This document shows positions 48,679 through 57,860 of a DNA stretch of 64,000 nucleotides, in pieces (the first letter of the stretch is position 1; the number at the start of each line of letters is the position of its first letter). Source of the DNA: Sphingomonadales bacterium EhC05 (lineage in GTDB: Bacteria > Pseudomonadota > Alphaproteobacteria > Sphingomonadales > Sphingomonadaceae). The translations under genes and the position numbers were made by a program. The stretch covers positions 1 to 64,000 of the forward strand of contig LXYP01000006.1 of the NCBI GenBank assembly GCA_001650955.1, read 5' to 3'. The notes under the pieces were generated by a model. That model saw nothing but the letters and a program-made list of their open reading frames with translations. It was not told the DNA's origin and made no database searches.

Positions 48679-49832
48679 ACCTTGCGATCCCCCCATTTAT
48701 CAAAGAAAATTTGCGCTGGATTATGGTTGGTGGCGTCCTGCTGCTGGCCGCCCTGGTCTATTTCCTGTTCTTTGCGTCCAGCGCCGAAGGTGGTCAGGCC
48801 GCCGGTCCCGGACAAGGCGGGCCACCGCCGGCAATTGTTACACTGGCCAAGGTTGAAAAGACAGCGATCACCCCGAATTTCACAGCGCCAGGTGATGTTG
48901 TCGCCAATCGCGATTCGGTTGTTGCCGCCGAAGTGGCCGGTCGCATCCAGTCGACATTGCCGATTGGGGCTCGGGTGAGAAAAGGCACTGTCATTGCCGT
49001 GATTGATGGCCGAAGCGCACGGCTGGCCCGCGATCAGGCCGCAGCCGAAGTCAAGCGGCTGCGCGCTGACCTGGCCTATCAAGAACGGCTCGTGGAACGC
49101 CTGCAGCAATTGCTCAAGGAAGAGGCCGAATCTGAAGCCTCACTCGACGAAGCCCTGTCCGCACGCGATCAGACCCGCGCGCGCCTGGCATCTGCCCAAG
49201 TGGCTCTGGAAACCGCCAATTTCGATTTGGCGCGGACGCGTATTCGTGCACCCTTTGGCGGCCAGCTGGTCGAACGCAGAATTGAAATTGGTGAATATGC
49301 AACACCCGGACGGGAAATTGCGCGGGTTGTCGGCCGCGAAGGTTCGGAAGCCCGGGTTCGTGTACCGATAGCAGCCGCCGGGTCGCTGTCCGCCGGACAG
49401 GAAGTAACGATTCTCGTCGGCGGCGAACGCCGGACATCTCGGGTGCGTTCGGTCATCGAAACGGGCGACGAGGTCAGCCGGACTGTCGAAGTGCGTGCCC
49501 CGATGGGAACCCATGACCTCAAAATGGGCAGCGCAGTTTCGATCACCGTTCCAACGGGCATCGAACGCGATGTGCTAACCGCTCCGCGAGACGCGCTGGT
49601 CCTTCGGGACAGCGGAATCTTCGTCTATGTCATCGACCCCGAGGCAAAGACCGCCCGGCGCGTCGATGTCGAGGTTGGCGAACCGAATGGCGACCGGGTT
49701 GCCATCTCCGGGCAAATTGCGGATGGCGATATGATCGTTGTCCGTGGTGGAGAACGGCTTCGCGATGGACAGACCGTGTCCTGGGATGATGGCGAGAAGA
49801 CCGAAGCTCTAGCCAACAAGTCAGACGGCTAA
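48675..49832 (+). CDS. RND efflux periplasmic adaptor subunit
   Basis: 385 residues. N-terminal TM/signal anchor (about 14-34), Gly/Pro-rich segment, first barrel-sandwich half (PNFTAPGDVVANRDSVVAAEVAGRI), alpha-helical hairpin (about 110-175, QAAAEVKRLRADLAYQERLVERL), second lipoyl half (LARTRIRAPFGGQLVERRIEIG) and beta-barrel with membrane-proximal domain. It bridges permease and outer-membrane channel. The start overlaps the permease stop (ATGA). Confidence 0.94.
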   Translation: MNLAIPPFIKENLRWIMVGGVLLLAALVYFLFFASSAEGGQAAGPGQGGPPPAIVTLAKVEKTAITPNFTAPGDVVANRDSVVAAEVAGRIQSTLPIGARVRKGTVIAVIDGRSARLARDQAAAEVKRLRADLAYQERLVERLQQLLKEEAESEASLDEALSARDQTRARLASAQVALETANFDLARTRIRAPFGGQLVERRIEIGEYATPGREIARVVGREGSEARVRVPIAAAGSLSAGQEVTILVGGERRTSRVRSVIETGDEVSRTVEVRAPMGTHDLKMGSAVSITVPTGIERDVLTAPRDALVLRDSGIFVYVIDPEAKTARRVDVEVGEPNGDRVAISGQIADGDMIVVRGGERLRDGQTVSWDDGEKTEALANKSDG

Positions 49833-49837
49833 TCAGC

Positions 49838-51223
49838 ATGAAACTCAACCCAATATCGCTCTCGCTGCTCATTCTGCTCTCGGCATGCGCCGTTCGCGGT
49901 GGCCCTGAACTCGATCTTGGCGTCGTTCCAGACGCACCGGATGGCTGGGCCGCGCGGCCTGAGCTGACCCTTGCTGCAGGTTCTGATCAGGCGCCTCAAA
50001 TGATCAGTCCCGATGGCTGGATCAAGGAATTTGATGACCAGACGCTCGAAGACGCAGTTCGGGAAGCCTTTGCAAACAACCGTAATCTACAATCTGTACT
50101 GGCTCAGCTGCGGGCCGCCCGAGCGGCCATGCGCATATCGCGCGCGGGTCTGTTTCCATCCGTCGATTTCTCTGTGTCCGGTACCGATACAGAAAATATG
50201 TCAACCGTCTATGATGGTGAACTGAGCGCGAGCTGGGAAGTTGATATCTGGGGCCGGAATCTCTCGCTGGCCCAAGCAGGCAATGCCGAAAGACGGGCGG
50301 CTGCGGCCGATTTTGCAGCGGCTCGCCAGGCGCTCGCCGCCGGCGTGACTCAGGCCTGGTATGATCGCAGCGCGGCGGGCATATCGCTGGAACTGGCCAG
50401 AAGCGATCTGGACCGGCGCAAGGACACACGGCGCATCACAGATGCCAGATTTCGCGCCGGGCTGGCATCACGGCTTGATGTGCGCCTGTCTCAAGTCGCG
50501 GTATCAAACAGCGAGGATCGTCTGGAAGCTTCAATACGCGCTGCAAATAATGCCGCGCGCGCGCTCGAGGTTTTGACCGGCCGCTATCCTGCTGGACAGG
50601 CCGTTGGCGCGGTCGACTTGATCGCACCCAGAGCACTACCGTCGATCACCGCGCCCGTTGCGGTGCTGACCGGCCGGCCCGACCTGATCGCTGCAGAAGC
50701 GCGAGTCGATGCCGCTGGCCTGCGCGCCACCGACGCCCGCCATGCGATGCTCCCGCAATTAAACCTCAACTTCACCGCCAATGCGACATCGGGCAGTTTC
50801 AGCGACATTTTTGATCCTGGCACCTATATTGATGCGATTACCGGCGGCCTTCTCCAGCCCCTGTTCCGTGGCGGTGCCTTGCTCGCGGAAGCGAATCGGC
50901 AAGGCGAACAGGCCCGATCCGCCTTATTCGACTATGCCCAGGCAACATTGACCGCTTTTCAGGAAGTCGAGGATCGGCTCGATGCCGAAGCGACGCTTGA
51001 ACGACAGGTTGCGGCCACCGCAACGGCTGCCGAGGAAGCGCGCGCGGCCGTGACGCTCACGCGCAGCCGCTATATCAACGGTCGTTCGACGATATTTGAT
51101 CTCATCAATTCGCAAACGACTGCGATTGCCGTCGAAACCCGGGCTATTGAGACACGACGGGCGCGCATTGAAAACCGGATTAACCTGCATCTCGCATTGG
51201 GTAATGAACCGCTCAGGACCTGA
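49838..51223 (+). CDS. RND efflux outer-membrane factor (OprM/NodT-type lipoprotein)
   Basis: 461 residues. Lipoprotein signal peptide with lipobox L-S-A-C17. Two TolC-type repeats follow, with DQTLEDAVREAFANNRNLQ, SASWEVDIWGRNLSLAQAG and the C-terminal ALFDYAQATLTAFQEVEDRL. It forms the trimeric outer-membrane exit duct. Third gene of the permease-adaptor-OMF operon, convergent with the acyl-CoA dehydrogenase gene 8 bp away. Confidence 0.94.
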   Translation: MKLNPISLSLLILLSACAVRGGPELDLGVVPDAPDGWAARPELTLAAGSDQAPQMISPDGWIKEFDDQTLEDAVREAFANNRNLQSVLAQLRAARAAMRISRAGLFPSVDFSVSGTDTENMSTVYDGELSASWEVDIWGRNLSLAQAGNAERRAAAADFAAARQALAAGVTQAWYDRSAAGISLELARSDLDRRKDTRRITDARFRAGLASRLDVRLSQVAVSNSEDRLEASIRAANNAARALEVLTGRYPAGQAVGAVDLIAPRALPSITAPVAVLTGRPDLIAAEARVDAAGLRATDARHAMLPQLNLNFTANATSGSFSDIFDPGTYIDAITGGLLQPLFRGGALLAEANRQGEQARSALFDYAQATLTAFQEVEDRLDAEATLERQVAATATAAEEARAAVTLTRSRYINGRSTIFDLINSQTTAIAVETRAIETRRARIENRINLHLALGNEPLRT

Positions 51224-51231
51224 GCGGAACT

Positions 51232-52383
51232 TTAATAGGATCGCGGCATATCCAGCACATGTTCGGCCAGATAGGATAATATCAAATTGGTCGACACCGG
51301 AGCGACCTGATAGAGGCGAGTTTCACGGAACTTGCGCTCCACATCATATTCGACAGCAAAGCCAAAGCCGCCAAAGGTCTGGACACAGGCCTCTGCCGCC
51401 GCCCAGCTCGCATCTGCGGCAAGCATTTTGGCCATATTGGCCTCAGCGCCGCAATTTTCGCCGCGCTGATAGATGTCGATCGCCTGATGGACCATCAGTT
51501 CGGCCGCACGCATCTGCGCATAGGCCTTGGCGATTGGGAATTGAACGCCTTGATTCTGGCCAATCGGACGTCCGAAGATCGACCGGTCGCTGGCATAGGC
51601 AGAGGCTTTGTCGATAAACCATTTCGCATCGCCGATACATTCGGCGGCGATCAATATCCGCTCGGCATTCATGCCGGAGAGAATATATTTGAAGCCCTCG
51701 CCTTCCTCGCCGATCAGATTTTTCGCCGATATCCGGACATTGTCGAAAAACACTTCGGTCGAATTGTGATTCATCATGGTCTTGATCGGACGGATCGTAA
51801 GGCCATTATCCTTCGCCGCTGCCATATCGAGAATGAAGACGGACAGGCCCGCCGTGCGCTTGTGCGCCTCTTCTTTCGGCGTGGTTCGGGCGAGCAGGAT
51901 CATCAGGTCGGAATATTCCGCCCGGCTGGTCCAGAGTTTCTGGCCGTTGATGACATATTCATCACCGTCGCGAACGGCCGTGGTCTTGAGCGACAAAGTG
52001 TCGGTGCCACTCGTCGGTTCGGTCACGCCAAAGGCCTGCAGCCGCAATTTTCCGCTGGCAATCTGGGGAAGATATTGCTGCTTCTGCTCATCCGAACCAT
52101 GACGCAGCAATGTTCCCATCGTGTACATCTGGGCGTGACAGGCGCCTGCATTGCAGCCCTGCTGCTGGATCTCTTCCAATATCGCTGCGGCCGCATCCAG
52201 CGGCAAGCCGGCGCCGCCATATTCTTCGGGAATCAATACCGACAAATAGCCTGCGTCGGTCAGTGCCTGGACAAATTCCTGCGGATAGGCGCGTTTTTCA
52301 TCCTTGGCCTGCCAATAGGTACCAGGAAATTGCGCACATAATTTTGCGACCTCTTCCCGAACTTCGCCGTAAGATCCAATCAC
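51232..52383 (-). CDS. Acyl-CoA dehydrogenase
   Basis: 383 residues from a GTG at 52383, which has AGGGA 8 nt upstream and begins 4 bp after the MFS stop; the longer frame into the MFS gene is unlikely. FAD-binding segments FGVTEPTSGTDTLSLKT and NGQKLWTSRAEYSDLMI are intact. The usual C-terminal catalytic-Glu segment is replaced by YQVAPVSTN; a Glu in the helix-G position used by isovaleryl- and long-chain-type enzymes is present at E241 (MNAERI). It oxidises an acyl-CoA to the enoyl-CoA. Last gene of the seven-gene GntR-linked operon. Confidence 0.9.
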   Translation of the reverse strand: MIGSYGEVREEVAKLCAQFPGTYWQAKDEKRAYPQEFVQALTDAGYLSVLIPEEYGGAGLPLDAAAAILEEIQQQGCNAGACHAQMYTMGTLLRHGSDEQKQQYLPQIASGKLRLQAFGVTEPTSGTDTLSLKTTAVRDGDEYVINGQKLWTSRAEYSDLMILLARTTPKEEAHKRTAGLSVFILDMAAAKDNGLTIRPIKTMMNHNSTEVFFDNVRISAKNLIGEEGEGFKYILSGMNAERILIAAECIGDAKWFIDKASAYASDRSIFGRPIGQNQGVQFPIAKAYAQMRAAELMVHQAIDIYQRGENCGAEANMAKMLAADASWAAAEACVQTFGGFGFAVEYDVERKFRETRLYQVAPVSTNLILSYLAEHVLDMPRSY

Positions 52384-52387
52384 TCCG

Positions 52388-53695
52388 TCAGTCCCTTTTG
52401 ATATTGGCCTCTGCACGCCAGATATGGAAACCTGCCCAAATATTGAAAAGCGCGAGAATCGCAAGCGCCATCTGTAGCGCGCTCGCCTCGGTAAAGCCCG
52501 CTTGCCCAGCGAACATGTCTGATACGACACCGGCGAAAACCGGGCCCAGACCGAGGCCGATTATACCTGCGATCAGCAAATATATCGCGACCGCAAGTGC
52601 CCGCGTGTAATCGGTGGCGAGCACCTGCACCGCTGCAAAAACGGGCCCATAATAGAAAGTGGCGGCGAAGGTTGGGATGGACAGCAGAATGATCGCCAGA
52701 TTGACGTTTCCGGCATAGATGGCGGCGACCATTCCGGGAGCCGCCACGACGAGGATCAGGCTGGCGATAATCAGCGGGAAGCTCGGATTGCGGCGCCCCA
52801 ATATATCGCCGGCTTTGCCGCCTATCCAGGCCCCCAAAGCGCCGGACAAACCAACCATCAGGCCCAGTTTCCAGCCGAGTTCAGCATATCCGATGCCGTG
52901 CACCCGTACAAATAAACCACCGTAGAAACTGGCAAGCCCGTAAGAGACAAATTGGATCAATGCGCCCGATGCGACCAGATGCCAATAAGCGGGCTTGCCA
53001 GATAGCTCTGCAATCGCTTCCTTGAAACTGGCTTTGTTCGGATCAGGCTTCATCGCTTCGGCCAATGTCACTTTGCCGCGTGGATCCCGTACCGTGATCC
53101 ACATGACCAGCGCAATGATGATGCCCGGCAAACCTGCGATGATGAACGCATAGCGCCAGCCAAATTGCTCGGCAATCCAGCCACCGGCAGAATAAGCAAT
53201 GAAGGCCCCGATAGGAATCGACATGCCGACAATGCCAAGCGCGCCGGCGCGCCGGTCTGGCGGGAACAGGTCAGCGATCAAACTATGCGTCGCAGGCCCT
53301 GAGCCGGCTTCACCGACGCCGACGCCGATCCGGGCGAGAAACAGTTGCAGGAAATTATTCGCCAGACCGCAGAGCACCGTCATCAGCGACCAGATGGCAA
53401 CCGCAATGGCAATGATCCGGCTGCGGTTCCAGCGATCCGCCAGCGTCGCCACCGGAACAGCCAATGTTGTATAGAATAGCGCAAAGGACAGGCCGCTCAT
53501 CAAGCCAATTTGCGTGTCGGACAAGCCCAGGTCGCGCTTGATCGGTTCCGCCAATATAGAAATGATCTGCCGATCAAGGAAATTGAGCATCATGACGATG
53601 AACAAAACACCCAATACATAATTTGCATAAGAGCTGGACGGCTCGGAACGCGGGGGTGATTGATCGTCTAGCGGAGCGCTGGTCGGTTCTGACAT
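52388..53695 (-). CDS. MFS transporter (spinster-like)
   Basis: 435 residues, 12 TM helices. MFS signature after TM2, PVATLADRWNRSRIIA, with NFLDRQIISILAEPIKRDLGLSD in the first helix and GEAGSGPATHSLIADLFPPDRRAGALGI in TM4-5, the pattern of spinster-type carriers common in sphingomonad degradation loci. It probably carries the pathway substrate or a product across the inner membrane. Lies between the cysteine-hydrolase and acyl-CoA dehydrogenase genes. Confidence 0.9.
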   Translation of the reverse strand: MSEPTSAPLDDQSPPRSEPSSSYANYVLGVLFIVMMLNFLDRQIISILAEPIKRDLGLSDTQIGLMSGLSFALFYTTLAVPVATLADRWNRSRIIAIAVAIWSLMTVLCGLANNFLQLFLARIGVGVGEAGSGPATHSLIADLFPPDRRAGALGIVGMSIPIGAFIAYSAGGWIAEQFGWRYAFIIAGLPGIIIALVMWITVRDPRGKVTLAEAMKPDPNKASFKEAIAELSGKPAYWHLVASGALIQFVSYGLASFYGGLFVRVHGIGYAELGWKLGLMVGLSGALGAWIGGKAGDILGRRNPSFPLIIASLILVVAAPGMVAAIYAGNVNLAIILLSIPTFAATFYYGPVFAAVQVLATDYTRALAVAIYLLIAGIIGLGLGPVFAGVVSDMFAGQAGFTEASALQMALAILALFNIWAGFHIWRAEANIKRD

Positions 53696-53781
53696 GCACC
53701 AATCTATGGCACGAAAGATTTGCCCTAGGCACCCTTTCTTTAACTAGGCCTCACCATCTTCATCGTGCAACATCATACGCG

Positions 53782-54405
53782 CTAAAGCGTGGCGAGATAT
53801 TTCATAATATCCTTGTCTGGCACGACATCGGCATATTTGGCCTGCATATCGAACAGATTGGCGCGATGCGGGTCTTCGTGACGATCCCCGACCGACTGTT
53901 CCGCAACAATCGGGATGAAACCATGAGAACAGCAATCGACGCAGGTGGCCCGGACGCATCCGCTGGTCGTCAGCCCTGTCATGATCAGACTGTCATTGCC
54001 ATTTGCCGTCAGCGTCGAGGCCAGTGATGTGCCGAAAAAGGCGCTGGGATATTGTTTGGATATCACCAGCTCGTTTTCTTCTGGCTCCAGACCTTCGGGC
54101 CAGGCACCCATCGGATGGCCGGCCACGAAATTGGCAAGCGGCGCCACTTTCTGAGTGAAGCGGCCGCCGTCAATCAGCGAAGGCGCATAAGCGACATTGG
54201 TGTAGATGATCAAAATCCCCGCATCACGCGCCGCGTCACGCAACGCTATCGCATTGGTCAATATATGCTCGACCCCGGCATAGAGCGCGCAATCCTTATC
54301 GAAATAAGCTTCGACAAAATCGATCAGGATCAATGCCGGCTTTTTGCCAAAGCCAAGATCGCCATCAAATATGCCGACATAGTCGCTCTCGACCTCGTCA
54401 GTCAT
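53782..54405 (-). CDS. Isochorismatase-family cysteine hydrolase
   Basis: 207 residues from the ATG at 54405; a TTG 15 nt upstream is possible. Catalytic triad in place: D29 (LILIDFVEAY), K117 (VISKQYPS) and nucleophile C150 (TTSGCVRATCVD). The nearest functional types by pattern are N-carbamoylsarcosine amidase and related amidohydrolases rather than isochorismatase itself. With HyuA/HyuB in the same regulon, hydrolysis of a carbamoyl or amide group of a ring-opened product is plausible. Substrate not known. Confidence 0.88.
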   Translation of the reverse strand: MTDEVESDYVGIFDGDLGFGKKPALILIDFVEAYFDKDCALYAGVEHILTNAIALRDAARDAGILIIYTNVAYAPSLIDGGRFTQKVAPLANFVAGHPMGAWPEGLEPEENELVISKQYPSAFFGTSLASTLTANGNDSLIMTGLTTSGCVRATCVDCCSHGFIPIVAEQSVGDRHEDPHRANLFDMQAKYADVVPDKDIMKYLATL

Positions 54406-54447
54406 ATCGCCAACAATCAATCAGCTTCGGCAAGGGGCTAAAGTGCA

Positions 54448-56973
54448 TCAGAATTTATAGCCAACCTCGACCCCAAAGCGCCGCAAGTTGCCCGGCGACA
54501 GAAATGACCCGCCAAATTCAATCGCTGGAATGACCTCATTGAGATAACGCTCATCAAGCAGATTATCGGCAAAAGCAGTGATGTTCCAATTCTCTCCTTC
54601 AAAGCCAACCCGCAGGTCGAGCACGCCAAAGGCTTTACGCTCGGTTATCGAATAGTCCGCATCCCCCACAAAGCCAGGAAGCATTAGCGCCGAACCGGGC
54701 AGCAGGCCGCTAAACAAGGTCGGGCTGGTATTATCTTGCACACTGTGGAACCAAGTCGGACCGGTCAAACGATAATCCGCCCGCATCACCAGATCAAAGC
54801 TTGTCGCGATCGGCGCGACAACCTGGGTGCCGAGGTTGATGGTATAATCCGCCGTATAGGGAGATTCATTGCCCACTGTATTCGGGCGCGACGCATTGGC
54901 CTTGATCTCGCTTTCGGTGACGTTGATCGAACCAAAAATGTCCCAGCCCTCGACGATTTCTGCATTGGCATTAAACTCAAGCCCGTAGATTTCGACCTCG
55001 TCGATATTGGACACCACCCGCAGCAAGCCGAAGCCGCCGACGAAAAACTCGAAAAACTGCATATCGTCGACGTCGGTATAATAGCCGGCAAGGTCGAACG
55101 TAATGGCACCGCCAGCGATAGACCCTTTCAGGCCCGCTTCAAAGGCGCTCGACTTCTCCTTGCGGAAAATGTCGTTGATTAGCACATTGGTACCGATGAA
55201 CTGGTTGAAATTCTGATCGACAATGGCTGCCGAACCCTGGTTGTTGAAACCGCCGGATTTAAAACCGATGCCCCAGTTGGCATAGAAGTTCAAATTATCG
55301 GTCAGGCCATAGCGCAATGTCAATTTCGGCTGCAACTGTTTGAAAGTCGCGCTTTGATCGGCAATCGCGCCAAAGGCCTGGCCTGGATTGATCGGAGCGC
55401 CGGTAATCGGGTCCGTCGCGATTGGCACCTGATTGGATACGTCGCGCTCTTCAATGTCATAGCGCAAGGCCAGACCGACATCGAAATTGTCCGTGAGTTC
55501 ATAGTCCAACGAACCAAAGGCTGCATAGACATTGGTGTTGAAATTATCAGCGAACAATTGCGACGTTGGGTTGCTGCTGCTCGCGTCATTGAACAATTGG
55601 CGTGTGACACCCTGACCAAGGTCGGCTCCGAGGCTGACGCCGACATCACGGTCGATATTCAGGAAATAGGCGCCCAGCTGCCAGGCAAGCGGACCATCGC
55701 CGTTGGAAGCCAGTCGAACTTCGGCGCTGATGTCGGTCTGTTCGCGAATCTGATATTGCGTCCCATCGCACGTGGTCGGACTATAAGGACCGAAGGTGGA
55801 GCCATTGGCCGGATCAAAAATGAAGGGAACCGGATTGTTACCGATGAAGGTCGGCGCGTTCAGCGGAAATCCCGTCAGCTGCGCCGTCGAGCCAAAGCAG
55901 CTGTTCGATGCCGCAACCGATGCAGGTGTTGCGCCGGGGAATGTATATCGCGCGAAATCCGCCGATGTGCCATCGGCGGTAAGGGCCTGATCAACATCAC
56001 TATATAATGCCCACGCCGTCAACGTCACAGCGTCAAAATCATGGGTGACTTTCGCGGAAGCCTCAAAGGTCTTCTGTTCGTTGGTCGGGCGAATGTTCGA
56101 ATAATAGTTGAACGGATGGTCATTCACATCTTCGAAAAAGGCCGGGTCCACTCCGGCAAAAAGCGGCAAGTGGAAAGCAGCGTTGAAGTTGATCGACGCG
56201 CCGGAAAGATCGGCATAGCGTGCCTTGATATCCAGTTCGGTCGACGCGCCCAATTCCGCCACGAAACGGCCATCGATAGACCAGGTCTGCTGATCGTCGA
56301 CAACTTTGCGATTGCCGAGGAAGCTGTTGCGAAAAAACCCGTCGGTCGTGTTGTAGGATCCGGAGACAACCAGTCCCATGCCGTCACCGACCGGCACCGA
56401 CACATAGGCCGAAGCTTTATATGTTTTGTCTTCCGCAGCGCTAACCTTGATTCCCCCCTCAAGAATATCGCCGGGCTTCAAGGTCTGAATGACAATCGCG
56501 CCCGCAGCCGCATTGCGACCGTAAAGGGCGCCCTGGGGGCCTTTCAATATCTCGATCTGGCGCAACGTGCCCTGATCCTGATTGAGCTGGGCGGTGTTGG
56601 TTTTCAAAATGCCATCAACCACCAGCGCCACGGAACTTTCCGCATCGCGTGCGCCGTTGATACCGCGAATGTTAATCTGGGTGTCGCCCGCTTCGGCCGT
56701 GCCACTGACAATCGTCACACCTGCGGTCAGCTGGACGAATTCGTCCGCCTGCTGGACACCCGTGCGATTCAGCAATTCTTCGGTGAACACAGTCACCGAG
56801 GCCGGGACTTCGGCAAGCAATTCATCCTGCCGCCGGGCGGTCACGATGATGACATTGCTGTCCCCCTCTTCACTCGCCCCCTGTTCCCCGCCGACCTGCG
56901 CTAGCGCCGGGTTAAAACTGACCAACGCGGCTAAGCCGGCCGATAGTGAAAGAGCTGTTTTGATGCGACGCAT
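54448..56973 (-). CDS. TonB-dependent outer-membrane receptor
   Basis: 841 residues from the ATG at 56973 (AAGGAAG upstream). Signal peptide ends near PALAQ. TonB-box-like NVIIVTARR, plug domain (about 45-165: VPASVTVFTEELLNRTG, INIRGINGARDAESSVALVVDG, GPQGALYGRNAAAGAI) and a 22-strand-type barrel ending GVEVGYKF with terminal Phe. It imports a substrate across the outer membrane using TonB energy. In a catabolic operon it probably takes up the growth substrate rather than a siderophore. Confidence 0.94.
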   Translation of the reverse strand: MRRIKTALSLSAGLAALVSFNPALAQVGGEQGASEEGDSNVIIVTARRQDELLAEVPASVTVFTEELLNRTGVQQADEFVQLTAGVTIVSGTAEAGDTQINIRGINGARDAESSVALVVDGILKTNTAQLNQDQGTLRQIEILKGPQGALYGRNAAAGAIVIQTLKPGDILEGGIKVSAAEDKTYKASAYVSVPVGDGMGLVVSGSYNTTDGFFRNSFLGNRKVVDDQQTWSIDGRFVAELGASTELDIKARYADLSGASINFNAAFHLPLFAGVDPAFFEDVNDHPFNYYSNIRPTNEQKTFEASAKVTHDFDAVTLTAWALYSDVDQALTADGTSADFARYTFPGATPASVAASNSCFGSTAQLTGFPLNAPTFIGNNPVPFIFDPANGSTFGPYSPTTCDGTQYQIREQTDISAEVRLASNGDGPLAWQLGAYFLNIDRDVGVSLGADLGQGVTRQLFNDASSSNPTSQLFADNFNTNVYAAFGSLDYELTDNFDVGLALRYDIEERDVSNQVPIATDPITGAPINPGQAFGAIADQSATFKQLQPKLTLRYGLTDNLNFYANWGIGFKSGGFNNQGSAAIVDQNFNQFIGTNVLINDIFRKEKSSAFEAGLKGSIAGGAITFDLAGYYTDVDDMQFFEFFVGGFGLLRVVSNIDEVEIYGLEFNANAEIVEGWDIFGSINVTESEIKANASRPNTVGNESPYTADYTINLGTQVVAPIATSFDLVMRADYRLTGPTWFHSVQDNTSPTLFSGLLPGSALMLPGFVGDADYSITERKAFGVLDLRVGFEGENWNITAFADNLLDERYLNEVIPAIEFGGSFLSPGNLRRFGVEVGYKF

Positions 56974-57030
56974 TTTTCTTCCTTCCCTGAATGGAATGAT
57001 TTGCGGGACTTTTTGGCCCGTCAAAATTGG

Positions 57031-57429
57031 TTAGACCAGCACATTGGCTCCGCTCATATAGACATAGACTTCCTGAAATTTCCCGTCCCGGACGCGCCAG
57101 AAATTGGTGTTTTTGAGCAAGGTGACTTCGCCATTGGCTGCGGTCAATTCGGCGACAAAACTGGCCGCAATACGGCCATTGGCTTCGTCAACCGTACAAT
57201 TGAAATCGCGGTGGATGATGGTTTCATAGGCGCCGAAAAAATCTTCAAACATGCGCCTGATCTCGGCTTTGCCGCTATGGCGCGTGAAGCTCGTCTGCAC
57301 ACAGAATAATGCTTCATCATGAAAGCAGTCGAGCGCGGCATCCATGTTTTTCGCGTCGACATTTCCGAAATAGGTCTGGGTTGCCAGCGCGATCAGTTCG
57401 TCGCCGGAGAGGCCGGGTTCATATTGCAT
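57031..57429 (-). CDS. NTF2-like (SnoaL-type) protein, second copy
   Basis: 132 residues. NTF2-fold pattern: N-terminal helices with YFGNVDAKNMDAALDCF, EIRRMFEDFFGAYETIIH, then beta strands ending EVYVYMSGANVLV. Clearly paralogous to the gene just upstream (RYF/TYF, NKNM/AKNM, AIRAMFE/EIRRMFE, VYMSG in both). The start overlaps the upstream stop by 1 bp. NTF2-like proteins serve as isomerases, dehydratases, cyclases or enzyme subunits; the role here is unknown. Confidence 0.85.
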   Translation of the reverse strand: MQYEPGLSGDELIALATQTYFGNVDAKNMDAALDCFHDEALFCVQTSFTRHSGKAEIRRMFEDFFGAYETIIHRDFNCTVDEANGRIAASFVAELTAANGEVTLLKNTNFWRVRDGKFQEVYVYMSGANVLV

Positions 57430-57860
57430 CAGGCATCTCCCTCTTTGAGCAGATTGTCACCACTCATATAGACAAAGACATGCTGAAACAGGCGATCCTT
57501 GCAGTAGAAGCGGTTACAATTTTCGTAGCGCAGCTGCTCACCGCCATTGGGCGTGATCAGCACAGTGAACTGCGAGCAGATAGCGTTGGTTGCCGGGTCC
57601 GCCGTATGGACGAAATTCCCGTGCCAGATCGATTCAAAATCGGTGAACAGCTTTTCAAACATCGCTCGGATCGCATCGCGGCCATTGTGGATCGTGTCGG
57701 ATGTGGCTTCGTGCAGGATAGCATCCGGTGCGAAGCAATTGAGCACCTGGGTCATATTCTTATTATCCACGCCATCGAAATAGCGTTTCGTCACCATATC
57801 AACATAGAATGGATAAGGCAGCGGAACCTGCCCTGTCATGCCGGGAGTCCAGTCAGCCAT
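57429..57860 (-). CDS. NTF2-like (SnoaL-type) protein, first copy
   Basis: 143 residues from the ATG at 57860, which overlaps the upstream stop (TAATG) and has AAGG 8-9 nt before it; another ATG at 57869 is possible. Pattern: YFDGVDNKNMTQVLNCF, AIRAMFEKLFTDFESIWHGNF, HVFVYMSGDNLL. Paralogue of the next gene. Coupled translation suggests the two make a complex or act consecutively. Confidence 0.85.
   Translation of the reverse strand: MADWTPGMTGQVPLPYPFYVDMVTKRYFDGVDNKNMTQVLNCFAPDAILHEATSDTIHNGRDAIRAMFEKLFTDFESIWHGNFVHTADPATNAICSQFTVLITPNGGEQLRYENCNRFYCKDRLFQHVFVYMSGDNLLKEGDA

Noticed and set aside
56041-56904. 287-codon frame antisense to the TonB-dependent receptor
   Set aside because: The sense strand carries the conserved plug domain and the antisense product has no domain pattern.
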